Below, one piece after another: positions 8,357 through 17,193 of a stretch of DNA of 44,680 bases. Positions within the stretch are counted from its first letter, which is position 1. Each line of letters begins with the position of its first letter. The translations under genes and the position numbers were made by a program. The notes beneath the pieces were generated by a model, which worked only from the letters and a program-made list of their open reading frames with translations, made no database searches and was not told the DNA's origin. The DNA is taken from assembly GCA_002163245.1 (NCBI GenBank), contig MAAL01000052.1:1-44680 (forward strand), in the 5' to 3' direction. The stretch comes from Gammaproteobacteria bacterium 42_54_T18 (GTDB taxonomy: Bacteria; Pseudomonadota; Gammaproteobacteria; Pseudomonadales; Ketobacteraceae).

Positions 8357-9079
8357 ATGAAAACACACCAACTTCACAAGTGGACATTATCAACAGAAGA
8401 GGCCCGCGCAATTCAAAAGAATTTGTGTGCCTGGGTATCAACTGCCGAACGGTGCACGTCTCCGTCACTGGTTGCTCGTATTGAGTTTAGCAATACGCTG
8501 GATGAACAGGGTTCAATACAGTCAACTGTCACTGTTAAAAGCTTTCCATCCCTAGGCTTCCTAGAACGAAAAATTGGCATAAAGCAAAGCAATTTCCCCA
8601 GAGTGCCAGGATTAATATCATTCCAGAAAGTACCCGCAGCTATTGCGGCTCTAGAAAAGTTATCACATTCTCCTGATCTGTTGATATGTGACGGTAGAGG
8701 ACTCACTGGATTAGATAGTTTTGGCGTGGCCTCTCATGTTGGTATTTTGTCTAATTTGCCAACAATAGGCATTAGACCCCCAAAAGCCCGCTTTAACTAC
8801 AGTATGCTTGGCAATACTCGCGGCGACTGGCTCCCGCTGGTTGATGACAACCCAAACTCAGGGGTACTGCTCCGCGTTATCGATGGATTAGACCCTCTAT
8901 TAGTTTCGCCAGCACATAAGATAACGCAAGAAGACGCCATACAGCAGTGTTTAACATTCTTCCCAAAAACCATTCCCTCACGAGAATACATCGAAATCCT
9001 TTACCCCGACATAGACCCCTATTGCACTGAGCAATTCAGTGAATCAGGCGCAGAGCCACACCTAAAAATTGTTAGCTAA
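8357..9079 (+). CDS. Endonuclease V-like protein lacking most catalytic residues
   Basis: A 240-residue protein that aligns without gaps over about 85 residues with endonuclease V (Nfi), which nicks DNA 3' of deoxyinosine. Shared landmarks are VPGLISF, SPDLLICDG, GVASHVGIL and PTIGI. In Thermotoga numbering the active site should be D43, Y80, E89, D110, H116 and K139. Here these positions are E43, R82, K91, D112, G118 and P141, so only D110 survives. The frame is intact, which argues against simple decay. I prefer the ATG at 8357; TTG at 8315 is an alternative. It is probably a pseudoenzyme or a protein with a new activity. Confidence 0.85.
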   Translation: MKTHQLHKWTLSTEEARAIQKNLCAWVSTAERCTSPSLVARIEFSNTLDEQGSIQSTVTVKSFPSLGFLERKIGIKQSNFPRVPGLISFQKVPAAIAALEKLSHSPDLLICDGRGLTGLDSFGVASHVGILSNLPTIGIRPPKARFNYSMLGNTRGDWLPLVDDNPNSGVLLRVIDGLDPLLVSPAHKITQEDAIQQCLTFFPKTIPSREYIEILYPDIDPYCTEQFSESGAEPHLKIVS

Positions 9080-9333
9080 GATAGCTATTTGGTTTTTTGC
9101 ATTAACACCAAAGCACTCTTGAGATACGCTCCTCTCCCCTCGTTCTATTAATAGTTGTATGAAACATTACGAGCAAGTACACTCGATGACATAATTAGAA
9201 AATTGCCTACCCCAACACAACGCATACCCGCCAATAGAAAAGCAAGCAAACTACAACTACACTAAACTGATACTTTGCTGCTTTTACAACCAGAACTCTC
9301 CACACTGTAATTTTTAAAAGTGATTTTTTACAT

Positions 9334-10734
9334 ATGGGTCAAAATTTATCCTATGAGTTCGCACCATTAGACGAAGAGAATGACGACTTATCTCCTCATC
9401 TGGTGCGCTTTTTAGCCTATTTTGTAGGCGCACTAATCTTTGGTGTGGGGCTACTTACTCAGTTTTTTGATGTATCACTCTGGTGGGTTATACCTTTTGC
9501 GATTCTTTACCCTCTAATATCACACCTTCTTACCAAGCCACTTAGAGAAAGACACGGCATCATAACGAATGCCACCTTGGTTGTTATTGACTCAGGTATA
9601 TGTGGCGGAGGCTTTGTCCTCATGGGGCTCAACCCCATTCCAACGGTATTGCTCTTTCTCGTATTAAGCGCAAGCACAATGTCTTTAGGTGGCTTTCGCG
9701 GTTGGCTGATCTGTGTGGGCTCCCTATTTATTGGTGCAGCAATAGCGATGGTTATTTTTGGAGTGCCCGAATTTAACGCCAACATTCCTCCCGTCTTTTT
9801 TATTATTCTAATTTCTGTTGTATCGGCTTTATTTCTTACAGTGCTCTCTTATTACTCCTACAAAAGAGCCAGATCCCTGCTTGAAGCTCAGCATGAATTA
9901 CGCTCCAGGCAAAAAGACTCGGCATCGCTCTCACGAAAGCTTGCAAAGTATCTTCCACCCCAAGTATGGGGGTCCATATTCTCTGGACAAACTGAGGTTA
10001 AGCTCGAGACACAACGAAAAAAGCTCACAATATTTTTCTCTGACATCAAAGGTTTTTCAGAAATATCCGAAGAGCTGCAACCCGAAGCGCTTACGGAACT
10101 CCTGAACAGTTACTTTACCGAGATGTCTCGAATCGCCATGAAATATGGTGGCACCATCGATAAATTTGTTGGGGATGCAATACTGATATTTTTTGGTGAC
10201 CCGACGTCCAGGGGCCAAAAACAAGACGCCGTTGCTTGTGTTGCTATGGCCATAGAGATGCGCAAGAAAATGAAAATCATGCGACAAAAATGGGGGAGCT
10301 ACGGCACAAACAAGCCCCTCCAGATTCGCATGGGCGTCAATACAGGCTACTGCACCGTGGGGAACTTCGGAGCTGAATCTCGCATGGATTACACCATTAT
10401 CGGCAAGGAAGTAAACCTCGCAAGCAGATTAGAAAGCGTCGCACAACCCAACGAAATATTGATTTCAGAAAGTACCTACAGCTTGATTAGGGATACCATC
10501 ATGTGCCGTGACCGCGGACAAATAAACGTCAAAGGATTTACAAAATCGGTCCCCATCTATGATGTTGTTGACCACAGAAAAGAGCTTGGAGCAGCACAAA
10601 GTTTCGTTGAATGCGAGCTTGACGGATTTTCCATGTATATCGATATCGATAAAATTCGCAACTATGACAAAGACAGAGTCATCGATGCGCTTGATGCAGC
10701 AAGCAAACGAGTAAGAGAGAAACTTATCGTCTAA
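9334..10734 (+). CDS. cyaB: Membrane-bound class III adenylate cyclase with MASE2-type sensor
   Basis: A 466-residue protein. The N-terminal half (residues about 25-175) has paired hydrophobic helices resembling the MASE2 module of Pseudomonas CyaB. The C-terminal half is a class III cyclase domain. Metal-binding Asp residues are in FFSDIKGF (D237) and KFVGDAILIFFG (D281). The adenine-selecting Lys is in TIDKFVGD (K277), with the partner in MDYTIIG, and the transition-state Asn and Arg are in EVNLASRLE. All catalytic residues are present, so it should make cAMP. It is apparently monocistronic and convergent with queF. Confidence 0.92.
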   Translation: MGQNLSYEFAPLDEENDDLSPHLVRFLAYFVGALIFGVGLLTQFFDVSLWWVIPFAILYPLISHLLTKPLRERHGIITNATLVVIDSGICGGGFVLMGLNPIPTVLLFLVLSASTMSLGGFRGWLICVGSLFIGAAIAMVIFGVPEFNANIPPVFFIILISVVSALFLTVLSYYSYKRARSLLEAQHELRSRQKDSASLSRKLAKYLPPQVWGSIFSGQTEVKLETQRKKLTIFFSDIKGFSEISEELQPEALTELLNSYFTEMSRIAMKYGGTIDKFVGDAILIFFGDPTSRGQKQDAVACVAMAIEMRKKMKIMRQKWGSYGTNKPLQIRMGVNTGYCTVGNFGAESRMDYTIIGKEVNLASRLESVAQPNEILISESTYSLIRDTIMCRDRGQINVKGFTKSVPIYDVVDHRKELGAAQSFVECELDGFSMYIDIDKIRNYDKDRVIDALDAASKRVREKLIV

Positions 10735-10760
10735 CGTGCCACAACAAGTTACAGCACACT

Positions 10761-11648
10761 CTATTGACGCATCAACTTGACATTATCACCACACTCTTCA
10801 AAATTTGAGCGGAATGGATTAATATCAATCCCTCCTCTACGAGTATAACGGCCGTATACCGACAATTTATCCGGCTGACACACTTTCATAATATCCAAAA
10901 ATACCCGCTCTACACACTGCTCATGGAAGTCGTTATGATTGCGGTAAGAAATAATGTATTTAAGTAACGATTGGCGACTGATCTTCGGGCCGCAATAATG
11001 AATAAATATTGTCGCCCAGTCCGGCTGCCCTGTCACTGGACAATTAGAACGAAGCAGGTGACTAGATAAACACTCATCTACCATCCCCCCCCTTTTATCA
11101 AGCCCTAAAAGGGTCGCGTTGATTGAGTAATCAACTGCCGTTATATCTTCATCATCAACACAAATAGCAGAAGATAGCTCAATCTCTTTCCCTTGAGCCC
11201 CAGCACCCAAAAATCTGCCTGCACAAAACGCCTTCTCACTGCCAATTAATGTTAGCGAAACTAGAATGCTTGCCCCAACAATTTCACTCACATCTTGCTG
11301 AATTGTGCTTGCAACATCTTCAGCGGACGCAAAAACAGATTGATTTAAAGACCCTAAATACAATTTGAGTGATTTGGACTCCACAATATTCGGGGATAAG
11401 GCGGGCACCGTTAACACAGACACTGCAACAATCGGCTTACCTTTATCGTTCAGCCACGAGACCTCATAAGCATTCCATATATCCACGCCATCAAAGGGTA
11501 GAGTCGCATCAACCAGCACGCCCTCTCGCCCCTGAACCCTGGGAATAGGGTACAAAAGACTGGCATCATACTTGTCTGGATAATCACTCACCTGACCTAA
11601 CGGTGAATCCTCTGGCTTACCGAGTGTTGCTTTTTCAATTTTCATCAT
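10761..11648 (-). CDS. queF: NADPH-dependent 7-cyano-7-deazaguanine (preQ0) reductase QueF
   Basis: A 295-residue two-lobed QueF that reduces the nitrile of preQ0 to the amine preQ1 in queuosine synthesis. The catalytic Cys is in LLRSNCPVTGQPDW with the Asp seven residues on (QPDW). Substrate and NADPH segments are ESKSLKLYL, YRNHNDFHEQCVERVF and YGRYTRRGGIDINP. Length matches the enterobacterial form. ATGATG begins directly after the TAG of the permease gene, so translation is probably coupled to it. A G8 tract (11085-11092 on this strand's complement) lies in frame within the coding region. Confidence 0.96.
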   Translation of the reverse strand: MMKIEKATLGKPEDSPLGQVSDYPDKYDASLLYPIPRVQGREGVLVDATLPFDGVDIWNAYEVSWLNDKGKPIVAVSVLTVPALSPNIVESKSLKLYLGSLNQSVFASAEDVASTIQQDVSEIVGASILVSLTLIGSEKAFCAGRFLGAGAQGKEIELSSAICVDDEDITAVDYSINATLLGLDKRGGMVDECLSSHLLRSNCPVTGQPDWATIFIHYCGPKISRQSLLKYIISYRNHNDFHEQCVERVFLDIMKVCQPDKLSVYGRYTRRGGIDINPFRSNFEECGDNVKLMRQ

Positions 11649-12422
11649 CTAACTACGGATTCCCGCCCCTCTGTTCAACAAAAACAATGCCCAACTATAA
11701 AACACAACAATAAACAAAAAGATCATGCCGTAGGTCAACCACAAACTGACATCGGTCACACCTAGAATGCCATACCTAAAGCCGTTTACCATGTACACGA
11801 TAGGATTTGCTAACGATACGTTATACCAAAACTCTGGCAACATTTTTAGTGAATAAAATATCCCTCCAAGGTAGGTTAATGGCGTCAGTATAAACGTCGG
11901 AACAATACTAATATCATCAAAGCTTTTGGCAAAAACAGCGTTAATAAAACCGGCCAAAGAAAACACCACCGCGGTAAGAAAGACAATACTTATCATAACC
12001 AACCAATTGTGAATATGTAGCTCAGCAAAAGCCAAAGACATGCAAGTAACAATAAAGCCGACAGACAAGCCTCGCGCAACACCACCCAAAACATAGCCGA
12101 TAAGAATGACATGATTGGGTGTTGGTGAAACCAGTAATTCTTCAATACTTCGCTGAAACTTAGTACTAAAAAAAGACGATACCACATTAGAATAACTGTT
12201 CGTTATCACGGACATCATGATTAGACCAGGAACAATGAACTTCATATAATCAAAGCCGCCCATCTCACCAATTCGACTACCTACAAGGTTTCCAAAAATA
12301 ACAAAATATAATGCTACCGTAATTGCAGGAGGCAATAACGTTTGAACCCAAATTCGAGAAAACCGTCGAACTTCTTTCACGACGATAGTTTCTAACGCAA
12401 CAAATTGCTTCTGAATTTCCAT
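11649..12422 (-). CDS. yadH: ABC-2 type transporter permease, YadH-like
   Basis: A 257-residue integral membrane protein with six predicted segments and the ABC-2 pattern, including FVIFGNLVGSRIG, FQRSIEELLVSPT and the C-terminal PLTYLGGIFYSLKMLPEFWY and ANPIVYMVNGFRYG. With the upstream ATPase it forms an exporter whose substrate is unknown. It ends at TAG next to the queF ATG. The 78-base gap from the ATPase gene contains a short tandem repeat. The ribosome site is weak. Confidence 0.92.
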   Translation of the reverse strand: MEIQKQFVALETIVVKEVRRFSRIWVQTLLPPAITVALYFVIFGNLVGSRIGEMGGFDYMKFIVPGLIMMSVITNSYSNVVSSFFSTKFQRSIEELLVSPTPNHVILIGYVLGGVARGLSVGFIVTCMSLAFAELHIHNWLVMISIVFLTAVVFSLAGFINAVFAKSFDDISIVPTFILTPLTYLGGIFYSLKMLPEFWYNVSLANPIVYMVNGFRYGILGVTDVSLWLTYGMIFLFIVVFYSWALFLLNRGAGIRS

Positions 12423-12437
12423 AAATACACTTTACTC

Positions 12438-12476
12438 AACTATAAAACAGAACTATAAAAAAGAGCTATAAAACAC
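12438..12476. repeat. Three 13-base imperfect tandem repeats
   Basis: AACTATAAAACAG, AACTATAAAAAAG and AGCTATAAAACAC follow one another directly in the gap between the ATPase and permease genes. No role is evident. Confidence 0.7.
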
Positions 12477-12500
12477 CTCAAAAACAAATACCAGAAATCA

Positions 12501-13424
12501 CTATTTTTCTACGGAGTTTTCAACAATACCAACAAACAACTCTTCAAGGCGATTGGTTTTATTCCTCATACTCTTAACATCAATGCCATCCAAACTTAAT
12601 TGTTGAAACACAGGATTAAGCGTTTGATCTTTTCTTAAATCAACCTCCAACGTATGAGAGTCAACAAGCCTCAAAACAGCCCCCTCAACAGCCGGCACCT
12701 CTTTTACGTCATTTACCACATCCAATACAAACGTCTCACTGTCCAGCTTTCTTAAGAGTGATTTCATATCCGTATTTTCAACAATTTCGCCATGATTAAT
12801 AATGGCAATATTACGGCACAACTGCTCAGCCTCTTCCAAATAATGTGTTGTTAGGATAATCGTCGTACCCTGCTTATTGAGCTCAACCAAAAACTCCCAC
12901 ATGGATCTTCTTAGTTCGATATCCACACCTGCCGTAGGCTCATCAAGAATAAGCAATTCGGGCTCATGTACCATCGCCCGAGCAATCATCAATCGACGCT
13001 TCATACCACCTGACAAATTTCGTGAAACCTCATCCCTCTTATCCCACAAGGCAAGCAGCTTTAAGTACTTTTCCGCACGCTCTTCCGCCTGCTCTTTCTC
13101 TATACCAAAAAAACCTGCCTGAGTTCGCACAATATCAGCGACCTTTTCAAACTGGTTAAAATTAAACTCCTGAGGGACCACCCCCACAGATTTTTTAGCC
13201 AAAGAAAAGTCTTTATCGATATCCACCCCCATAATCTCGACGATTCCAGAGGTTTTGTTTACTAAAGAGCTAACAATACCAATTGTTGTGGACTTCCCCG
13301 CTCCATTTGGGCCAAGAAGTGCCATAAAATCTCCCTGCTGGACCTCAAAGCTGATGCCTTTTAGGGCCTGAAATCCCCCCTTATAGACCTTATGCAAGTC
13401 CTTAACTACTAATGCCGCTGTCAT
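12501..13424 (-). CDS. yadG: ABC transporter ATP-binding protein, YadG-like
   Basis: A 307-residue ATPase. Walker A is GPNGAGKST, followed by the Q-loop in VGVVPQEFNF, the signature LSGGMKRRL, Walker B LLILDEPTAG and the switch His in LTTHYLEEAE. After the roughly 220-residue nucleotide-binding domain there is a C-terminal extension of about 80 residues, as in YadG/CcmA-like ATPases. It is first in the yadG-yadH-queF operon and divergent from the TetR-RND operon. Confidence 0.94.
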   Translation of the reverse strand: MTAALVVKDLHKVYKGGFQALKGISFEVQQGDFMALLGPNGAGKSTTIGIVSSLVNKTSGIVEIMGVDIDKDFSLAKKSVGVVPQEFNFNQFEKVADIVRTQAGFFGIEKEQAEERAEKYLKLLALWDKRDEVSRNLSGGMKRRLMIARAMVHEPELLILDEPTAGVDIELRRSMWEFLVELNKQGTTIILTTHYLEEAEQLCRNIAIINHGEIVENTDMKSLLRKLDSETFVLDVVNDVKEVPAVEGAVLRLVDSHTLEVDLRKDQTLNPVFQQLSLDGIDVKSMRNKTNRLEELFVGIVENSVEK

Positions 13425-13454
13425 CTTAAAAATCTCTTGTTTTCAAAGGCTGTA

Positions 13455-13487
13455 ATTATAATAAATATTTCAATTTTATTCATTGAA
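13455..13487 (-). promoter_or_regulatory. Candidate yadG promoter with overlapping inverted repeat
   Basis: On the minus strand TATAAT (13455-13460) could be the -10 of the yadG operon. TTCAAT (13469-13474) and ATTGAA (13482-13487) form an inverted repeat just upstream, spaced by seven bases. No good -35 is visible at normal distance, so it could be an activator or repressor site. Confidence 0.3.
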
Positions 13488-13546
13488 GATAACTCCTCGA
13501 GACAGTCTTTCTCACACTAGCAAAACCAAGGTTCCCGACCTTAATC

Positions 13547-13576
13547 CATATGTGGAACAGTTCCATTCAACATATG
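13547..13576. promoter_or_regulatory. Candidate TetR operator
   Basis: TGGAACAGTTCCA (13553-13565) is a perfect 13-base palindrome about 115 bases before the tetR-like start, flanked by CATATG on both sides (13547-13552 and 13571-13576). Palindromes of this size between a TetR gene and a divergent operon are typical autoregulatory sites, so assignment to the adjacent TetR is inference. Confidence 0.45.
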
Positions 13577-13678
13577 TCTATTGCTTTACACATAACGCCA
13601 AGCCATAATTTGACGGAGCGTCACGTTTTGACCTAACGAAACAAAACACCATCTAAACCCATTAGCCCCGGACAATCA

Positions 13679-14428
13679 ATGAACACACTGACCCGTAAAC
13701 AACGTGAATTACAGCAACGCGAGCAACTTTTCCTAGACACTGCGCGCCAAGTAATTCGAGAACATGGGGTTTCGGGCCTCACAATGGAAATAATCGCTGA
13801 AATCACCGAATACTCAAAAGGCACCGTTTACAAACACTTTACGTGCAAAGAAGACATTATGTGCGCACTTTGCGCAGATGGTATTGAGTATCTGCTATCA
13901 CTTCTCGAACAAATGATGAGCTTTGAAGGTAGGCCGCGAGAAAAATCGGTCATCATTGCCCTGTCTTATTTACTCTACGCAGAACGCTACCCAGAAGAAT
14001 TTGACCTTATTGTTGCCGCCAGAAACACCAACATTCGTCAAAAAGCATCCCCGGAGCGCCTGGAAGCGACCGACAATGCTGACGAAAAAATCACACACCT
14101 GATCAAAGAGCAAATCCACGCGGCCATCGAATGTGGCGACCTCACGCTGCAAGAGGGCGTTACAGTAGACCAACTTTGCCTCGGCCCCTGGGCATTAAGC
14201 CTTGGCATGGTTGCGCTATATGAGGCAAGCGACCTCATCAAAAGCATTGAATTTTCCCCCATGCAAAAAACGCTATACCAGCAGCTCAACTTCTTGCTCG
14301 ACGGCTATCAATGGCACCCATTAAGCACGGAGTTTGATTATCAAAAAACAATATGTAATGCCGCCAAATTGTTAGAAAACAACACGGACGACCCTTCAAT
14401 CCGCTCGACACTAGGTATACTAAAATGA
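13679..14428 (+). CDS. TetR/AcrR-family regulator
   Basis: A 249-residue protein. The N-terminal helix-turn-helix is visible as ARQVIREHGVSGLTMEIIAE followed by ITEYSKGTVYKHFTCKEDIM, with the usual YKHF recognition-helix end. The C-terminal ligand domain is not assignable to a known effector. The stop overlaps the start of the RND pump gene by four bases (ATGA), so the two are translationally coupled. The gene is divergent from yadG. Confidence 0.93.
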   Translation: MNTLTRKQRELQQREQLFLDTARQVIREHGVSGLTMEIIAEITEYSKGTVYKHFTCKEDIMCALCADGIEYLLSLLEQMMSFEGRPREKSVIIALSYLLYAERYPEEFDLIVAARNTNIRQKASPERLEATDNADEKITHLIKEQIHAAIECGDLTLQEGVTVDQLCLGPWALSLGMVALYEASDLIKSIEFSPMQKTLYQQLNFLLDGYQWHPLSTEFDYQKTICNAAKLLENNTDDPSIRSTLGILK

Positions 14429-16869
14429 AAAATAATAAGGGATTTAACCACGCAGTCGCCAACTGGCTAGTTGATTATCGCCTCTTCGTTTTTTTGACAA
14501 CGCTGTTAATGATAGCCCTCGTCTCGCCAGGCTTGGCAAAACTGACATTTACAGCTGACTATAAGATTTTTTTCGATAAAGATAACCCTCAATTGGCCGC
14601 CCACGAGTTTATCGAAGAGACCTATTCAAAAATTGATAATGTTTTATTTATTCTGGCACCAAAGGATGGAGAGACATTTACTCAAGAAAACCTAGCGGCT
14701 GTCGAATGGCTCACAGAGCAAGCCTGGTTACTTCCGTATTCACAGCGAGTCGATTCCGTTACCAATTTTCAACATACCAGCGCAACTGAAGACGAGCTAT
14801 TAGTTGAAGATCTATCTGAAGACTCTCTAAATAAAACAGACCAAGAAATTCAGACTATTAAGCAAATTGCGATAGCAGACCCGCTGCTTATCCATCGCCT
14901 TATATCCCCCACAGGTCACGTTACTGCAGTGGATGCCATGTTATCGTTTCCAGATGACAATATTACTGAATCCTTAACTGAACTAATTACAGCTGCACGA
15001 GAGCTTGCAGCCAAATTTGAGACACGTTATCCGAATTTTGACCTTTACATGTCAGGCATGGCACCTTTTAACAACGCATTTGATGAAATAGCCAACCGGG
15101 ATGCTGAGCGCCTAATGCCTGTCATGATGGTAGTAGTACTTATACTAGTAAGTGTACTACTTCGATCATTTGCCGCAGCAGGAATCACCCTTACCATCGT
15201 TGTTACTGGAGTAGCAGCAACATTTGGAATTGTTGGTTTTCTAGGAATGGAACTAAACAGTATCAATACTGCTGCACCAACAATCATCCTCACACTTGCT
15301 GTTGCTGACTGCGTTCATCTGCTGTCTCACTTTCTAATGCGACTAAAACAGGGTGATGACAAACTCGCTGCTATGAAATACAGCTTAGACACAAATATAC
15401 TACCTGTATTTCTAACGAGTTTTACAACCGCCATCGGCTTTTTAAGCATGAACTTTAGCGACTCCCCACCCTTTAGAGCACTAGGGACAATTGCCGCACT
15501 GGGTGTTGCACTTACCTTTATTTTCTCTATTGCGCTGCTACCCCAACTCGCTATTTGGTTGACGCGAAAAATACCCAAGCAAGATTTGGAACACAGCAAT
15601 AAATTTGACCATTTAGCAAGTTTCACCATCAAACACCAAAACAAGCTATTTTGGGGAACCCTCCTTGTAGCATTTACTTGCATGGCATTTATCCCACAAA
15701 ACGAATTAAACGACGATAACATTGAATACTTCAGTAAAAATGTAGACATTCGCCAAGCTGCTGACTTTGCAGAAGAGAATTTAACGGGCGTTAATATTAT
15801 TGAACACTCGCTATCATCTGGGGAAACAAACGGTATAAACAGTATAGAGTTTTTAGCAACCGTTAGTGACTTTGTTGAATGGTATCGCTCACAACCCGAA
15901 GTACTGCACGTATTTACCTACACCGACATCGTGAAACGCCTTAACAAAAACATGCACAACGATGACGAAGCCTGGAATCGTTTGCCCGAATCAAGAGAAC
16001 TCGCAGCGCAGTACGCATTAATGTACGAGATGTCTTTACCGTTCGGAATGGATTTAAATAACCAAGTCAACTTAGACAAATCATCTATTCGTATTACCGT
16101 GACTCTTCAGAACGTAAAAGCCAAAGAGATATTGGCGCTTGAAACAAAAGCCCAGGAATGGTTAGCCATCCATGATCCAAGTATCGCCTCTCCTGGAGCA
16201 GGCCCCACCATCATGTTTGCAAATATCGGCCAGCGAAATATTCATAGCATGATTAACGGCACTATCATTGCGACATTACTAATTTCCGTCACCTTAATGC
16301 TATCCCTAGGGTCATGGAAACTAGGTGTATTAAGTCTTATACCCAATGCCTTCCCCGCTCTTATGATGTTTGGAATATGGGGTTTTTTTGTAGGAGAAGT
16401 TAATCTTGGTGTTGCCGTCGTATTTAGCATCACTCTCGGCATTGTGGTAGATGACACCGTGCACTTTTTAAGTAAGTTTTTACGTGCAAAACGAGAGCAC
16501 AACTACAACACCGAGCAAGCCATTCATTATGCATTTACCCATGTCGGCGCCTCATTGCTTATCACCACATTTGTACTGGCCTTAGGTTTTGCAACACTCT
16601 ACTGGTCCGACTTCACCGTTAACTCCACACTCGGTGTCATGGTTGCCTTAACGATTTTAATCGCTATCGCTTTTGACTTTCTCTTCTTGCCAGGGATGTT
16701 AATGAAGCTTGATGCGCTATCAAAACGATTTGGGAAGCCGTCATCTACCCGTGTCAACGCAGATATAATCACTACAGAGATACCAACCACAGCACCACCA
16801 TCGCCCTCAGCAGCCCGCGTAATTACCCCTGAAAAAAATAAGGAACCAAAAGAGGAAGTAGCCGTCTAA
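14425..16869 (+). CDS. RND superfamily (MMPL) exporter
   Basis: An 814-residue membrane protein with the twofold MMPL layout. Each half has one N-terminal helix (about 17-37 and 410-430), a periplasmic domain, and a block of five helices (about 230-380 and 610-770). Polar motifs in the helices are ADCVHLLSHFLMR and VDDTVHFLSKFLRA, the Asp-containing proton relay of this group. A Pro/Ser/Thr-rich, then charged, tail ends the protein. No membrane fusion or outer-membrane partner is nearby. The gene is coupled to the TetR gene by ATGA overlap, so its regulator is likely that protein. The substrate (perhaps a lipid or hydrophobic compound) is unknown. Confidence 0.92.
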   Translation: MKNNKGFNHAVANWLVDYRLFVFLTTLLMIALVSPGLAKLTFTADYKIFFDKDNPQLAAHEFIEETYSKIDNVLFILAPKDGETFTQENLAAVEWLTEQAWLLPYSQRVDSVTNFQHTSATEDELLVEDLSEDSLNKTDQEIQTIKQIAIADPLLIHRLISPTGHVTAVDAMLSFPDDNITESLTELITAARELAAKFETRYPNFDLYMSGMAPFNNAFDEIANRDAERLMPVMMVVVLILVSVLLRSFAAAGITLTIVVTGVAATFGIVGFLGMELNSINTAAPTIILTLAVADCVHLLSHFLMRLKQGDDKLAAMKYSLDTNILPVFLTSFTTAIGFLSMNFSDSPPFRALGTIAALGVALTFIFSIALLPQLAIWLTRKIPKQDLEHSNKFDHLASFTIKHQNKLFWGTLLVAFTCMAFIPQNELNDDNIEYFSKNVDIRQAADFAEENLTGVNIIEHSLSSGETNGINSIEFLATVSDFVEWYRSQPEVLHVFTYTDIVKRLNKNMHNDDEAWNRLPESRELAAQYALMYEMSLPFGMDLNNQVNLDKSSIRITVTLQNVKAKEILALETKAQEWLAIHDPSIASPGAGPTIMFANIGQRNIHSMINGTIIATLLISVTLMLSLGSWKLGVLSLIPNAFPALMMFGIWGFFVGEVNLGVAVVFSITLGIVVDDTVHFLSKFLRAKREHNYNTEQAIHYAFTHVGASLLITTFVLALGFATLYWSDFTVNSTLGVMVALTILIAIAFDFLFLPGMLMKLDALSKRFGKPSSTRVNADIITTEIPTTAPPSPSAARVITPEKNKEPKEEVAV

Positions 16870-16903
16870 CATTGCATCTAGAAAAATTATTGTGCCAACT
16901 CAT

Positions 16904-16927
16904 AGGCCTGCTTTGCAGGCCTTTTTT
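16904..16927 (+). terminator. Rho-independent terminator of the tetR-RND operon
   Basis: AGGCCTGC (16904-16911), loop TTT, GCAGGCCT (16915-16922), then T residues to 16927. It lies 35 bases after the RND stop. Confidence 0.88.
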
Positions 16928-16960
16928 ATGCCTACGAAAAACAAGCACAAAAAAAGACAC

Positions 16961-16991
16961 AAAAAAAGGCCGCTACCCGAAAGCAACGACC
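16961..16991 (-). terminator. Terminator of tRNA-Gly
   Basis: Read on the minus strand, GGTCGTTGC (16991-16983) pairs with GTAGCGGCC (16976-16968) through nine pairs including G-U pairs, loop TTTCGG, followed by seven T residues. It starts 12 bases after the tRNA 3' end. Confidence 0.75.
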
Positions 16992-17002
16992 TTTTAAAAT
17001 TT

Positions 17003-17078
<76 letters not shown>

Positions 17079-17105
17079 AACACTTCATTCCTGAAGACGA
17101 GGCGA

Positions 17106-17134
17106 ATTCTATTGACTCATGCCCTCACCGTCAA
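17106..17134 (-). promoter_or_regulatory. tRNA-Gly promoter
   Basis: On the minus strand TTGACG (17134-17129), a 17-base spacer and TAGAAT (17111-17106) stand 27 bases before the tRNA 5' end. The GC-rich bases after the -10 resemble the discriminator of stringently controlled promoters. Confidence 0.75.
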
Positions 17135-17193
17135 CCCCTTATTTCAAAAAACACAAAAAAACCTTATAAACCAGCAAGTTACTGTACTAAAGG

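Noticed and set aside
9070-9103. Possible terminator after the endonuclease V-like gene (TAGCTA twice and a T-run)
   Set aside because: The stem is only six A/T-rich pairs and overlaps the stop codon; not convincing.
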